Of a DNA stretch of 64,000 bases, positions 26,809 to 42,171 are shown piece by piece. The notes beneath the pieces are model-generated. The model searched no databases. It had not been told where the DNA came from and saw only the letters and a program-made list of their open reading frames with translations. The stretch's first letter is position 1, and each line of letters starts with the position of its first letter. Made by a program: the position numbers and the translations under genes. Source of the stretch: Hydractinia symbiolongicarpus (lineage: Eukaryota; Cnidaria; Hydrozoa; Anthoathecata; Hydractiniidae); assembly GCF_029227915.1 (NCBI RefSeq), contig NC_079889.1, positions 7,936,001 through 8,000,000 on the forward strand, read 5' to 3'.

Positions 26809-29232
26809 CGTCGCTTCTTCTGCAAGCATTGGAGAATTACATAAAAACTGTCCTTAATGGTTTAGCTTCTGTCTCTAACATTTAATTGAAAACGAGTTTT
26901 TAATAGAGCTCTAACAATCCCTTCCCCATGGATGATAAAAATATTTCTTAATAGACTTTTAATAGATGTGCGCGACGATGAAAGGTGATAACTTATATGT
27001 GATATCAAAATGGCTGATTATTAGAAAAGGGAAAATTCCTGTTTTCTTTATGTGTGTAAAGTACAAAATGAGAGTAAGATACGAAGAAAATAATAATTAA
27101 AGAAGTTCGGCGACTTGGTTTTCGGAGTGGTGGGGCCACAAAATAGCGACCACCATGGTTAGGCAGAAAAAAAAGTTTTAGACCTAGCTTGGTTTCAGGT
27201 GATATTTTCAGTTCATATTACCGAAATAGCACAACAATTTTTCAATATCTGCAAATAACTTACTTACTCTTTCAAATTTTACAAAAAAGTTGCAAAAATG
27301 TTTAGAGAATAATAAAATAATAATAATTGTTACAATTTCAATAAGAAACTTACTTAGTAAGCGGTCTTAAAAAGTTTTTCAACTTTTGCCTTTGACGTAT
27401 TTGTTATATTATCAACGAATTAAAGTTGTGAAATAGGTACAAAGGCAAACACCTCTGTAGGAAGGGCACAGGAAATTTGTCACTTGATCAAGGTGAAGGT
27501 CCATTGTTGATTGTGTCATAAAAACATAGCAGTGGGTGGCTAGAACGCTGTGTAAGAGGTGTTTTTTTACACGTTTATGCTCAAAAACCTTAGAATTTTA
27601 AAAACCTTTACTACTTAGCCGTTTGAACAATTAAAAAAAATTGCAGTGAGCAGCATAAAAATGTTACCAACTGTTCAAAAAAAAAAATAAAACACTCTTG
27701 AATTATTTTAATCTTATCTTATCAATACCCAGGAAAAAGGGCATAAAACAAGCAATATGATTGGTTAAAAGCGTTCTAATCTTGCGGAACTAACTGTTTC
27801 CCGATACTACGCTTTATAATGACGTTGAAGTACTATCGAAATTAACCGTTTCTTGAAATGATAATTTGAGGAGATTTTTCTAAGCGTTATTTATGATGAC
27901 ATTTGACTCGTTAAAATTAAATTGCTCCCACAATAATTTGCCTCTTAATAACGGAAAAAACAACAACAACAACAACAGCACCAAGGTTAAAACAGGATTG
28001 ATATAATTAACATATTCGTATAGTTTTGATAAGACTGTGAGTCAATCAAAATTACTGCTAACAGAAAACGGTATGAAAAAGTGAGTGTTTAATGAAACCG
28101 TCCTTATCCTATACCACCATTTCTTAACACGTCATACTCTCCACAGGAGAGTTAACACACTATTCTCTCCACAGTCCAGGGCTTTTTAAAATGAACCCGT
28201 GTACTCATGGGTTGCAATATACATGCTGTTAGTGATAAGGATACCAAACTGATAACTAACTGGCCATATTTCAAATTCATATTTCTCTATTTTTCTTAAC
28301 AATATACCTATTGTTTTTAACCTGAAATCCCAGCCTGATAGCTATTCCCATAAAACATATTCTTATAAAAGAAAAAGTGTGTATTATGCTTCGGCGTTTT
28401 GTTTTTGATCATCATGAAACTGCATTGCTACTTTTAATTTTAATACAGTAATTTAGCATAAATCATCAGTTATGGTTTTATATGATACAACCACAAACCA
28501 TTTTGTTTCCAGTTTTCTTAACCCACAATCGAACTCGTGTCCCGGAAACCATATTGTCACCTTTTTAAAAACGTCTACGATAAAGGGTCTTTTTAATTTT
28601 GTTTACCTAAATCTCTGTACTTTCACGGGATAAACAAATTTATTTTATATGGAACGTTCAATTGCATGCGATTAATATAAAAAGATAAAGCAATTTTAAA
28701 GTTCCAACGCATGCCAAAAGTTATTATATAAACGTGTTTGTGGAGCCAAAAATACTACCACACATTTTATGAAGCTGTTGTGGTCACTTACTCACAAACT
28801 TACTCTATCGAGCTAATGAATGCGTGGTTTGTAAAATCTAAGGTTCATCTTTACCTTCTGCAACACAAAGATAAACCTTGATACCTGAAAGGAAGTTATT
28901 TTTTGCGAACTACAATTTTAATAATTACCCAAGATAGCCTATCTGGTTTCTATTGGTATTGTTATCAATGAAGGTCCTACAAAGGGATTCCTAGTGCATT
29001 TAAAGCTTCCATTTACAATCAACTGCCTAAGATATCTTTCTCATTTTTATGCTCAACGCTAAGTAGTAAGGGTTCGATTCACACGTTTACCTGGTAGAAC
29101 AGGGCGGAGTACCTGACGTGAACGCTAAACCACAAGGCTGCCAGTCAACTAAACATTCTTTAAAGTGAAAAACATACCTAGATAACTTTTCTTTTGTCAT
29201 GCAGATGCAGTGACAAAAATGTACTTATAATT
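26809..29232. other. intergenic space between the divergent BTB and claudin-like genes
   Basis: Both 5' ends face this region, so their promoters should lie here, but I see no clear TATA box or GC-rich core. There is a short (CAA)n at about 27,958-27,978 and a T/A-rich remainder. No coding exon is supported. Confidence 0.45.
29060..29150 (-). repeat. possible tRNA-derived SINE fragment
   Basis: On the minus strand 'gtggtttagcgttcacg' resembles an A box, and 'atcgaaccc' about 45 bases later fits a B box. The cloverleaf is not convincing. I keep it as a weak repeat candidate. Confidence 0.3.
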
Positions 29233-29310
29233 CAACCTCGTTCCCAGTGCCTGCTGTCCCTTTGTTATACTGGGACAGCGAGTCAAACATTAGGCGCTGG
29301 GAACGAGGTT
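29233..29310. mobile_element. 78-bp hairpin MITE with 'aacctcgttcccag' ends
   Basis: Ends 'caacctcgttcccag' and 'ctgggaacgaggtt' are near-perfect inverted repeats, and an inner pair ('tgtccc'/'gggaca') extends the hairpin. The decamer 'acttataatt' lies on both sides (29,223-29,232 and 29,311-29,320) and looks like a target site duplication. This is the clearest member of the family. Confidence 0.75.
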
Positions 29311-29891
29311 ACTTATAATTATAATGTGTGAAAACAAGACAATAAAAAAATTCTGGGATTGAAAAGTTATTCAAGGCTCACCACGTTGTAAATGTGTTCT
29401 TAATTTTTTGCCCAAACATTAGCCTAAATCTTTTTATAAACAAAAAAAAAAACTGTGCATCATATCGAATTCCTTTACATTCATCTTCGTCTCCACATAT
29501 ACAGTTTCTATAACAACGACATTATCAACAAGACGCCCATTATGAATTAATTAAAAATGGCTAATGCTAACATCAGAAGGTTTTTCTCGATTATAAACAA
29601 ATATGGCGATTATTGTGTACTTAGCTTCCCTTTTATTCACTAGGAGTCTACAAAGAAAATGATCAACAAATCAGCAAAAAGAAAAAAAGATTAAAATTCA
29701 AATTTTGACTAATATTTACTCTCATGGTTTTGTCTCGTAATTCTTTGTTTCTTCTTTGCCAGAATAATAACAAAAAACGAATAAATGGCAAAACTGTGTT
29801 TTTCAAATTTGTACTGCGAACGAATAGAAGTCTTTCTGTTACTAATACAAGTTTCAAATTTATCAAGAGAGAATTTCTTTTAAATAAAAAC

Positions 29892-32036
29892 ATGAAGATT
29901 CTAATTCAAAAACGGGCGACATTTTTATTAATTCTGGCAAGTTTAGCCTTTGTATTTACCTGCATTGGTACAGGAGGTAATTCGTGGGTGGCAAAAGATG
30001 TCACTGTTAGGTTAGGTTCAGTGACGTATGAGAGTGGTTTGTGGAAATCGTGTGTATCGGGACATGGCGGAGGATGTGGCGACTTCACAGCATCAAGCGG
30101 TAAGTTAATTGAACTTTCTTACCTTGAATCACGGTTTTTTAACTTTTGTAGCACGTTCATCAACCTCCTTTCCAGGGCCTTTTGTCTCGTTTCTTCATGT
30201 TCATTTCGCTTCAAGATGAAACCCTTTGAACTAAGGTTGCATACTTTCCTAAACCTCGTCCCAGGGTTTTCACATTAGTACGCACGTTTTGTTACAAAAA
30301 ACCTAAGAAAAATAAGCCTCAGGTTGTATTAAATTTACTGACTAACTCGTGTAGGCAATTTGGATTCCTAAAACCTCTGTGTGTAATTATTACGTCATAT
30401 ATTTCGTACACATGTTTCTGTTTTTTCTTGTTTAGCCTGGATGAGATCATGCAGGGCCATGGTGATTTTGTCTTGTTTAGCCATACTGCTAGGTGTTGCG
30501 TTATCGTTGTTATCTTTTGTGGAACAGCGAGTCAAGGGTTATATGATATCGATATGTTGCATTATATCTGGTGAGTGTTTTAAATGTAAAATGTACTAAG
30601 GAGATCACTTTCAGTTAGTATCACTTTTTCATCTATTTAGATGTAAATTTTTTTAATTTTACCTAACTGCTGCCGTATTTTTTGTCCAGAAAGCTCGGAG
30701 CAAAACACTTATTAGAACCTCCAAATTATGCAACTTTAGAATTCTTTATAAACGCAATTTAAAATTTAAAATTTAATTTTTAGTGCGACACTCTTTTCAC
30801 TAATTTTCGTTTTTTCTCTAATTTAATACGGCTAGGGTCTGATTTGCCACTAATTAGAGTGCGAACCAGATAATTTAGAGGACATGTTTTCAATATCTTT
30901 TTTTCTTTTTCATTTATTTTTAGTAATATATGATAAAAGATTAAAATTACAAACTTAATTCTAAAAAAGAATCTTCATCATCTTCATCCTCCATGTGCTT
31001 AGGTCGCGTTTTTCCAAAAATTTTTCATAAAATGCGCCATTTCGGACTTTGGATTTATCCGTTTTCGTGTTTTTGCAGACTTCAAATGATTTTGAAACCA
31101 TATTTTTGCCCATGTTGTTATATTTTCCACTCTATTTTAGTACGACTAAAGCCAAATTTTCCTCTATTTTTGGTGCGAAATTAAATTTTGTAAACTTTTA
31201 AATTATTTCTTCTAATTATTAGTGCGACCCTTTTTTAATTACTTTTTCGATCGCACTAAATTAAAGAAGGACGGTATGAATGTTCGCAAGAAATAATTCG
31301 GGTTACTAATAAAAAGTCAAAACAAATCATTATTTTAAAAGGAGATTCCCCCTTCCATCAATTTTTGGCCTAAAAATGAAGATTCACTTACTTAAGTTTG
31401 TTAACATCTTAAACGATTGATTTTAGAAAAATTAAAAAAAACAACCCCTCATTTAACGTCCTCTCCCTTACAATTAGGATACCAAGAGTGAGAGCATCGA
31501 GTCACAGACTGTTTCAATAATATGTTCATGCTTTTCTGTACAAACAAGCACACACTTTAACCAGTAAACAAAAAGAAAAAACTAGTTTACGACGAGACAA
31601 AACTTTTTACCAATACACAATACTTATTGGAAACATGTCAATAAATTTTGAATCTGAAATTCTAAAAATTATAAGCACTAATAAGGCTATCGAAATAGGA
31701 AAGGAAATTGTGGAACAAGGTTGACCAAATCGTTTTATTTGCTCGGTTGGGAATGCTACAATAATTTTCAAAATTTAATTATGACAATGAAGCCGCTGGT
31801 GGACAAGGTTAAGACTTTTTTACTTTCAATCTATTTTGCGTCTTGTTTATTTCAATCTTTTTTTCATAGCAATCACCATGGTGATAGCATTGATAGTGTT
31901 TCTCACAGAAAACGAATGGGCGAATAAATTATCGTACAGATACAGTTGGACGTTTATACTAGGATGGATTGCTGTTTTGTTGTCATTGCTTAGCGCAATA
32001 TGGGCTACCATGATGGGAAGATTCGACGCAAGTTAG
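29892..32036 (+). CDS. claudin/PMP22-like four-pass membrane protein, 169 residues
   Basis: Three exons, 29,892-30,099, 30,436-30,570 and 31,870-32,036 (TAG), with GT-AG borders and phase 1 at both introns. Four hydrophobic helices are visible: residues about 8-28, 75-96, 103-126 and 139-162. The first extracellular loop carries the family signature W...GLW...C...C ('NSWVAK', then 'SGLWKSC' and 'GGGC'). Claudin-like proteins build paracellular barriers or act as membrane organisers or channel subunits. The length is a little short for vertebrate claudins, which usually exceed 200 residues, mainly because the C-terminal tail is almost absent, so no PDZ-binding motif is seen. The ATG at 29,892 is chosen because it leads directly into the first helix; an in-frame codon further upstream would add a charged leader. 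Confidence 0.85.
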
Positions 32037-32096
32037 ATCTCATACGAAAAGGATCAGTTTAATTGATATTATGTGTCAACAAATAATATTAGTTGA

Positions 32097-32189
32097 CAAT
32101 CTCGTTTCCAGACTTCTTTTTCCCTTTCTGAAATATGGCGTTCGCGCCAACACGCAAAAATCAAAAGAAAGTCCCAGGGACGAGATTGG
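32097..32189. mobile_element. hairpin MITE in the 3' region of the claudin-like gene
   Basis: Ends 'caatctcgtttccag' and 'cccagggacgagattg' are inverted repeats. The flanks 'ttagttga' (32,089) and 'ttagttaa' (32,190) form a nearly perfect 8-bp target duplication. It sits between the stop codon and the AATAAA at 32,565, so it is probably transcribed within the 3' UTR. Confidence 0.7.
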
Positions 32190-32564
32190 TTAGTTAAACA
32201 ACTTCATTTTTATGACTTCTTAGTTACATTGGGGCGCCCTCGCCCTAGTCGGTCACCTAGAAAAGCACCTAGAAGGCCTGGGGACGGGGTTTGTTTGTTG
32301 ATGCGTTTTTGTATATCATAAGTTCCTTCCAGCCTCGATTCTGGTCGTTCTTCTTTCACATATTAGAAAAAGCGAAAAAAATTCCTGAAAATCCCATCGT
32401 CGAATTTTTATGTGTTTAACGTCAGGTTCTCTAAAGAAGCCAAATGTTTTAAAACATACGACTTTAGTAGAATGTTCCGCACCAATATGGCGGATTTAAT
32501 ATAGCGAAATTAGCATAATCGATATGATTTTTATAGAAACTAGGTTTGTATATATAGTATCACA

Positions 32565-32570
32565 AATAAA
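32565..32570 (+). promoter_or_regulatory. candidate polyadenylation signal AATAAA of the claudin-like gene
   Basis: First clear AATAAA on the plus strand after the stop codon at 32,036, followed by T-rich sequence. Position fits; use is not proven. Confidence 0.45.
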
Positions 32571-32704
32571 AAGAATCATGTTATATTTTTAATTTCAGTA
32601 AATTAATTTTGTTAATTTAGAAATTTATTTCGTTTTGTTTCTTTAATTTCTTCTACGTTTATTTTTTGAATTCACTCACCTGATTTAAAAATTTTATATA
32701 GCAT

Positions 32705-32985
32705 GAAAGACCGGCTGATGGCTTTGTGGAAGAGTGTTTCCTTCCAACCAGAAGGGTGTAAGTCTAATCCCTGGTCGAGACATGCCAGAGACTGTAAAAG
32801 TGTGGATCATTTCTTTCTTTTTAGCGTTCAGCAAAAGAATTGATATCTTGGCATACGGTTGTTTAGCTGAGCTGTTGCTGCCCTTCCATGTGCTTCAGTA
32901 GATTGAAATGGGAGCTTGTAATGCCCTTGCATTCCTTTCAACGATCCTCATTGATGACGGTACCAACTGGAACTGAAGATGCTAT
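32705..32985 (+). mobile_element. tRNA-derived SINE
   Basis: The first 75 bases resemble a decayed tRNA: an A-box-like 'ggctttgtggaagagtg' and a B-box region 'taatccctggtcgagac' are at the right distance. A tRNA-unrelated body follows to about 32,985. No poly(A) end or target duplication could be fixed. Confidence 0.5.
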
Positions 32986-33175
32986 CCTGAGGGAATGATC
33001 GCAATTAAGATTTCGTGTCCAGGATAATTTACTATTTTAGTAAACTTTTTTCGAGAAGCACGATTTACATTTACAAGATAAAGGAAAAAAGAAAAGAAAA
33101 AAGAGAATGACGAATCAAAACCCATTATTATTTCGCTCAATACAATCACTTTTAACATTTTGCGTCGATTTCTCA

Positions 33176-33526
33176 TTAAAGGGGCTACGGAACGGTTGTC
33201 GGTTTTTGACTTTAGTGACTTACACGAAAGTCGAGCTGATGGCGGCGAAAAACAAAATAGCTATTTTTTCGGCATGTATGTAATTTACAGACTCGAACAT
33301 ATAGATATATCTAGAATTTTTATCTTCTCCAGCCTTGGTCATGTTTTCATCTAGGATAAGTCTTGCTGAAATATTTCTTTATATTATACTTTTCGAAAAA
33401 AAAAAATTGAACCAGCGAGCAAATTGCGCTGCCCTGTTCGTTGCGCGAAACGCGTTTGCCGGGTTTTTAATATGTGCGCGGGATATACGGAATGTAAGCA
33501 TTTTAACCGGTTCGTAGCCTCTTTAA
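33176..33526. mobile_element. TTAA-flanked MITE, about 350 bp
   Basis: TTAA at 33,176-33,179 and 33,523-33,526 encloses inverted ends 'aggggctacggaacggtt' and 'aaccggttcgtagcctct' (15 of 18 positions pair). TTAA duplication is typical for piggyBac-type elements, but the inner terminal bases are not the usual piggyBac ones. No transposase frame is inside. Confidence 0.65.
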
Positions 33527-36088
33527 CGGCGACCTAACACGGAGCTATACAACCGCCATTAAAAAGTTATTCGAAACCTTGTAACAAGGTTTTGTTTTTC
33601 AGACGAAGCGTTGCTTAAGATTGAGTCACACTGCTTTTTCACTTCAGGTAGTTACCAGTGCTTTCCCCTACGTCAGGAAGCTACTCTGTTGCCAACCTTG
33701 TTTCCTGGACACTTCGCTTTTATGATGAATTTAGCGTTTAACAATAGCTCTATGGTGAGACAGTCAGGGTACAAAGGGCCCATACAACCTTGTTACCAGG
33801 TCATTCTATAATAAATTTTACATTTACACCCTATGATAACGATCCTAGGAAAAAAATGTTGGGCATGAGAAAGTCTCAAATGACGTCGGGCCAGTTGAGT
33901 TATGTAAATACTCGATCCTTTTTGAAGGCAAAAAAAAGAAGAAATAAAGTTCGTCCATTTTGACCAAAATTGATTTAGTGCGATGTTTCAGATTCCACGT
34001 TCAACCAAGACAATTTTCTGTTTTCATTACGCGCCATTCTTGTACACGCTACACATTCTATCAAGCAGATGATTGATTTAAAGAGATATTTTCGTACAGA
34101 AAATAGTCCCTTGGTACGAGCGCATAAACAGAAGTCTGATTATCTACAATTATGATGTAAAAAAACTCGTTATGCTTTCGTCATTATCTCGGTCAATATT
34201 TTTCCTTATGAACTGGCTAAACTTTTAATCGGCTATTATGATTCTCATGCTTTGATTCCGAATCATTTTGTATCTGTCGCAGGAAGTTGATAAAAAAAGT
34301 ACGAAAAAGTTGGGGAAGTTGCTATTTAATTTAGAAAAATGGCTTTTTTCCTTATCCTTATTTTAGCAGAATTATATGCAGGTATTGCATGAGTTTCAAA
34401 GCCGCGCATCCGTTTTTTATTTTATATATTCAAGCTAATATGTAACACGATGATCCTCCAACAAACAGTATAAAGCCACGTTTCAAAAGACACGCTGCGC
34501 TCCTCCACAGATGCTAAACGAGTAAAAAATAATCAAGAACAGTGCGCGCAAGATAGATTAAACATTCCGGACTTCTCCACAAATACAAAAAGTAGTGAAA
34601 ATCAATAAAGGCCAGTGATAATAAGAGAAATGCTTAATTGCGGTCCCGGGATGGATATTTAAAATTGGTCCTTAAAGGAAGCGTTTTTGGAGACGTTTAA
34701 TGAAAAAAGTTAATCTTTTCTCTCCGTGAATACAACTCAAGTCTGACATTGTTGATGTAAAAATAGTTACGCCATGAATTTATAGTAGTTTCAATTACCA
34801 CCCCTTTCCAAGTATATTCAATTACACGCCACAGGGCGATTTACCATTTTTCTTGAAGAGAAAAGGCACTGAATCGAGAAGGGAAGTTAAAGGAATGAGA
34901 GGGTGCGCTAAATTTACGGTACACTTTTCTGCATAGATTTAAGTGCAGATTCTTTCGCGAATTTTGGCTAAATTAACGAATGTTCGTAGCAAATGTTCCC
35001 GACAGCATGGGTTCGCAAAATTTTTTTGTTCACAAAATCTTATTCACATTAGTTTGTTTCTGAACTACAAAAACCAAAGTTTCTGCACGAATAATGGAAA
35101 TGAGGTATACGGTCAGAAATAACATATTGCAAAGGAAAAAATAATACCAATCAGTACTCTAACATACAATGCTTATAATTCCCTATAAATTTTTGTCGAT
35201 TTTCTTTTGGACGGGAGGCAAAAGGAAATTGACAAATAAAACGATTTCTATATACAAGCGAATACAAAAAAACAATGAATTTAAAGGGGTAACGAGTGGT
35301 TTAGAGATTCATGATGTAGTAATGGTAGATATTAATAAGGTCGACGAGAAATGCCGGATATTTAAGAAGGCTAAGGGATTGTTTACATTGAATCGAGTAT
35401 CTTGTTCGCGCAAATCTATCCTAGCCATTGGCGTATAAAATTACCACTAAAATTGAGGGGGGTTGTAAGAACCGCCTTTAATTTTATTGGCTCCTTACAA
35501 AGAGCCCCTACGAAGTTCATCTTTGCGAAAAAAATCGGGGGTGTTTGTAAAATTGAAAAATACATGGTTACGTCCTGGTAACGCATGTTGCAGCCGTCAA
35601 AACATGTAAACAAAATATTTTAGGAACAATTTTAAATCAATCTGCAAAATAATTAAGTTAAATGCCGTGAGAAAGTAATAAAATAAAGACCCGAATTATA
35701 TGCATTAATCAGAAATAAAGCAAAAAATATTGAGGCTTAGCAAATTCAACGAAATTTCCCACAAACACATACGTAACCAGTTAACGACCATTATATATAT
35801 AAAAATCCGTTGGTCTTCCACTGCAAGGAAAGGCTATATCATTATCATTCATCGTGAATGCAGACATCAACCAATGAAAACAGGTTACATCATCGCCAAC
35901 AACCAATCAAAAACATGCATTCAATTGTATCGACCAATGACAAGACAATCTTATCCAGGTTGTTAACAATAGCGGATTGAACAGTGTTTGGTCGCAACAG
36001 CTTTTGTATTGATAGCGGAAAATTGTTTTTATATATAATTTTTGACGTTACAAGCTTTTTTTTATATGAAAGTGTAAAGGGGGAATAT
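33527..36088. other. intergenic space upstream of nothing recognised (3' side of Arf6)
   Basis: AT-rich sequence without supported gene. Open frames are below 90 codons and none carries a recognisable domain. The 3' UTR of the minus-strand Arf6 gene probably occupies the right end. Confidence 0.5.
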
Positions 36089-39034
<2,946 letters not shown>

Positions 39035-39559
39035 TTTGATTCTTTTTTTTACCTAAAAAATTAAAACAATAGGATTTTTTTCATAGATTATCAGGGTTAC
39101 ATAATCCAGGAATGTAAAATAAGGGCTGCTAAATCCCAAATGGGAATTTGATCAAGGTTGTCTTAGATCTTATTCCTTTACAAAATGGGCTATAAGTCCC
39201 ATATTTTGTAGTGAATATAAATAGCCCATCCAATAAATTGGAAAAATTTGGGATGAATTTCAATTGGGAAATAAATATTTACGAAACTGAGAAAGCTGGA
39301 ATTAATATATTAGTTGCTAGATAAACTCATAGTAGTTGGACTCAATTTTTACAAAAAATATTGTGCGAAGATTCCAAAATAGTTTCTTTATACATTGGTG
39401 CATTATTAATAATCTTTGCACAGGAAGAGCTAAGCATTTTCATGTAAAATCTACATATTACAGAATCCTTTATAAAACACCACTTTTGAGGATAGAAGCT
39501 TCTGTTTATTTTTTCTAATTTTGGATAAATGCAAGAAAAATAATGCCAGACAATTGAGT
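39035..39559. other. 5' flank of Arf6, no recognised element
   Basis: Upstream region of the minus-strand Arf6 gene. AT-rich; no TATA box or CpG-rich core is obvious. Confidence 0.4.
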
Positions 39560-40015
39560 TAAAAGGTAGGTTGTATGAGGCCTGTGTAAGAAGTGTTATG
39601 TTGTATGGTAGTGAGACATGGGCAGTGAAGCAAGAAGATCTTGACCATTTAGAAAAGAATGATATGAGAATGGTTAGGTGGATGTGTAACAGATGAGCTA
39701 AGTAGCAGGCTAAGTATCCGTAGAATTAAGAATGTTATCCAGATAAGAAGATTGAATTGGCTAAAGCACTTGGAAAGAATGGAGGGGATAATTGGGTAAG
39801 AAAGTGTAGAGACTTGATAGTTCCTGGGGCAAAGCCCAGAGGCAGACCGAGAAAGACTTGGCAGGAGGTTATAAGGACAGACTTGATACAGAGGAAGTTG
39901 AGTTTAGATCTAACACAGTCTAGATCAGATTGGAAGAGGGTCATTAATATACCCATCCAACCCATGCTAGTATGGAAAACGGACGTTAAGCCGAGAATGA
40001 TGATGAATGATGACA
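39560..40015 (+). mobile_element. 5'-truncated LINE fragment (3' end of reverse transcriptase ORF)
   Basis: In two frames one reads the C-terminal part of a non-LTR retrotransposon ORF2: 'MLYGSETWAVKQEDLDHLEK', 'RIKNVIQIRRLNWLKHLERM' and 'GAKPRGRPRKTWQEVIRTDL'. It has an internal deletion near 39,690 and frameshifts relative to the 42.4 kb copy. The 3' end is a short tail with GATGAT repeats. Clade is not fixed; the very short 3' UTR with a trinucleotide tail recalls RTE-like elements. Confidence 0.85.
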
Positions 40016-41374
40016 CAAATATTTACACATTTGCTACAAATAATCTAACTACTAACCTGTCAAAAATCCAATTTTTAGAAATTTATTGCTACATTAAAAA
40101 ATATTTTATCCTTCACCTAAAATGAAAGGGTTGATTATTATATTCAAGAAAATTATTACTAAGACAATAGGTCACCTCAGGCAGTACAAAAAATGTGAAG
40201 TGTCAGCACAATTTAGGAAATATGACTAAGTTGTTTGAAATAAATCTATTGATATAAAAAGTCATTCTTTAATGAAGTTAAGTTTAACTGCTACTGAGAA
40301 CACTGTTTTGTAGGTTGCACAGCAGAACAGAACAAACTGCAATCCTTGATAAAAAACTTTTTTAAAATAAAATTCAAAATCTTGTTCCTACGACTCATTT
40401 TTTATTCGTTCGAAAAAAAAATGACTAACCATTTTGTGTGCTGCAAACAGGGTTAAACTTTTTACACTACAGCAAAGTTAGAGCGAAAAGTTTAGAGCGA
40501 AATATAGTACAGTTTTACGGCGATTTATTATATAATTTAAACATGCATTCATCATCTTTTTGTAACTTGAAACAAAAAATAGGGTGGTTTTAGGTTTAAA
40601 ACTTTATAATTTATAAGATTTGAGGAAAATCTAGCTTTCAAGGTCAAATTTAAGATGTTGAAGAATTTTAGGAAAGAAAGAGTTACTTATCATCAACTCT
40701 TTCCTGTATTTCTTGTTAAAGAGGTTGTTCATTTTAAATTGCAGCAATTATCTATGTAATAATACAGGCACTGTATTATGGCACTATCATTATAATTCAA
40801 TGCAATGTGCATACTGTAAACAAGTCTTGGGTTTCAGAGGGTTTCAGAGATGTATAGGGAGCAAAATATAATGACACAACATGTTATACTATTAAAATTT
40901 TTTAGAGTAAAGCTCTCCTTATTTGCTCTGAATATTAGTATTTTGTAGGATGCAATGGTTAATACGAGATATTTATATATATACACTGTAAAAACTGTCT
41001 GAAAGCTTAGGGTACAATCCCTTGTCAAGGGATTGTTTCCTTGTATAGCTATAAGTGCTATAGCAACATAAGAAATTTTGAAAAACACAGAAACAGAAAG
41101 CGCATAGTATAGCTTATGAAATAAACTAGACAATGCAGAATTCACTTCCCATGTGTTTCTTTTCAAGCGGTTTTCACAGAGTGAAAGCCTGAAACATTTC
41201 GTTTTCAAAAACTTTTTCTTATGCCAAGAATATTTTTAAATTAAAACATATCATAGGACCTTCAAAAAATGTTAAAAGAAAGTATGTATGATAATTCAGG
41301 AATGGCTGAACTTTTTGCGAAACAATTATTAACATCTTTACCAAACCAGACTACAAATTACCCGCAAAGGAGGA
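40016..41374. other. repeat-rich intergenic sequence without recognised gene
   Basis: AT-rich. The largest open frames have no domain and no splice context. A minus-strand frame at 40,834-41,208 is long for this composition but contains no recognisable motif, so I do not call it. Confidence 0.45.
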
Positions 41375-41560
41375 TATATTCCCGCCTGATATCACAGTTT
41401 CAACACATGTCACGAGAATGTGGAACAAACTGCCAAAAAAAGAGACATCACTAATACCACTACAAACTCCTTCAAAACTAATTTTGACAAGTATTTGGAT
41501 AGTCTTGATGACCACCCACATGTTCAATACAACAGTACTAGAAGATGTCAAACGATCTTA
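41375..41560 (+). mobile_element. LINE ORF2 C-terminal remnant
   Basis: The translation shows 'THVTRMWNKLPKKETS' in one frame and 'NSFKTNFDKYLDSLDDHPHV' in the next. This is the usual pattern near the end of Jockey/CR1-type ORF2 ('W N x L P ... S F K x x L D'). A frameshift separates the two parts. Confidence 0.6.
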
Positions 41561-42059
41561 CAATGATGATAAACATACACAAGATAGATAAAAGAAGAAT
41601 GTTGGTGAGATGGACAGTTCTGCCCTTATTGTGGAAGTAGAAGAATCTTATCAAGTAATCAAGTGAGTAAATGGTATAATTTTTGATTTTAATGACTGGA
41701 AACCAGAAATGTGTGGGTTCCTATAAATCTTGAACCTGGCCAGCTATAGTTTAATATAAACAAAGAAAGTAGCAATGGATTAAACTTTCTTTCCAAGTGT
41801 TTTGTGACAAGGGTTTTTATCACTGGAAAGCATAAAACTTAGATTTTTTGAAAATGGAAAGAATAGTAGTACCTTTTCCTAAAGAAAATTGTACGAATGT
41901 GACGAGGAGTCCTGATTAGAGTCCTACTATTGCGTTACTTGATAAATGCTGACCTGACCATGTAAATAGCGCATCTTTCCTCAAATCATAATGGTACTCT
42001 AAAAATCAAGGACCTTGATTCGTTTAAAAGTATCACCTGTGTTGAGTTAACTGATGAAC

Positions 42060-42140
42060 TTTTCATTAAGCATTAAATGACCTTTCACGGCAAGCTACAC
42101 CTGGTCCAGATGGCATACCAAGTGTTCTGATGCATAAGCA
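42060..42140 (+). mobile_element. LINE reverse-transcriptase N-terminal remnant
   Basis: The peptide 'ATPGPDGIPSVLMHK' matches the conserved 'GPDGIP' block at the start of non-LTR reverse transcriptases. The flanks are too decayed to continue. It may be part of the same old insertion as 41,375-41,560 only if rearranged, because the order is reversed. Confidence 0.5.
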
Positions 42141-42171
42141 GGAGAATTAACAAAGTGATAACTACCTGATG

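Noticed and set aside
29724-29891. N-terminal extension of the claudin-like protein
   Set aside because: It would place a charged 56-residue leader before the first membrane helix; the ATG at 29,892 fits the family.
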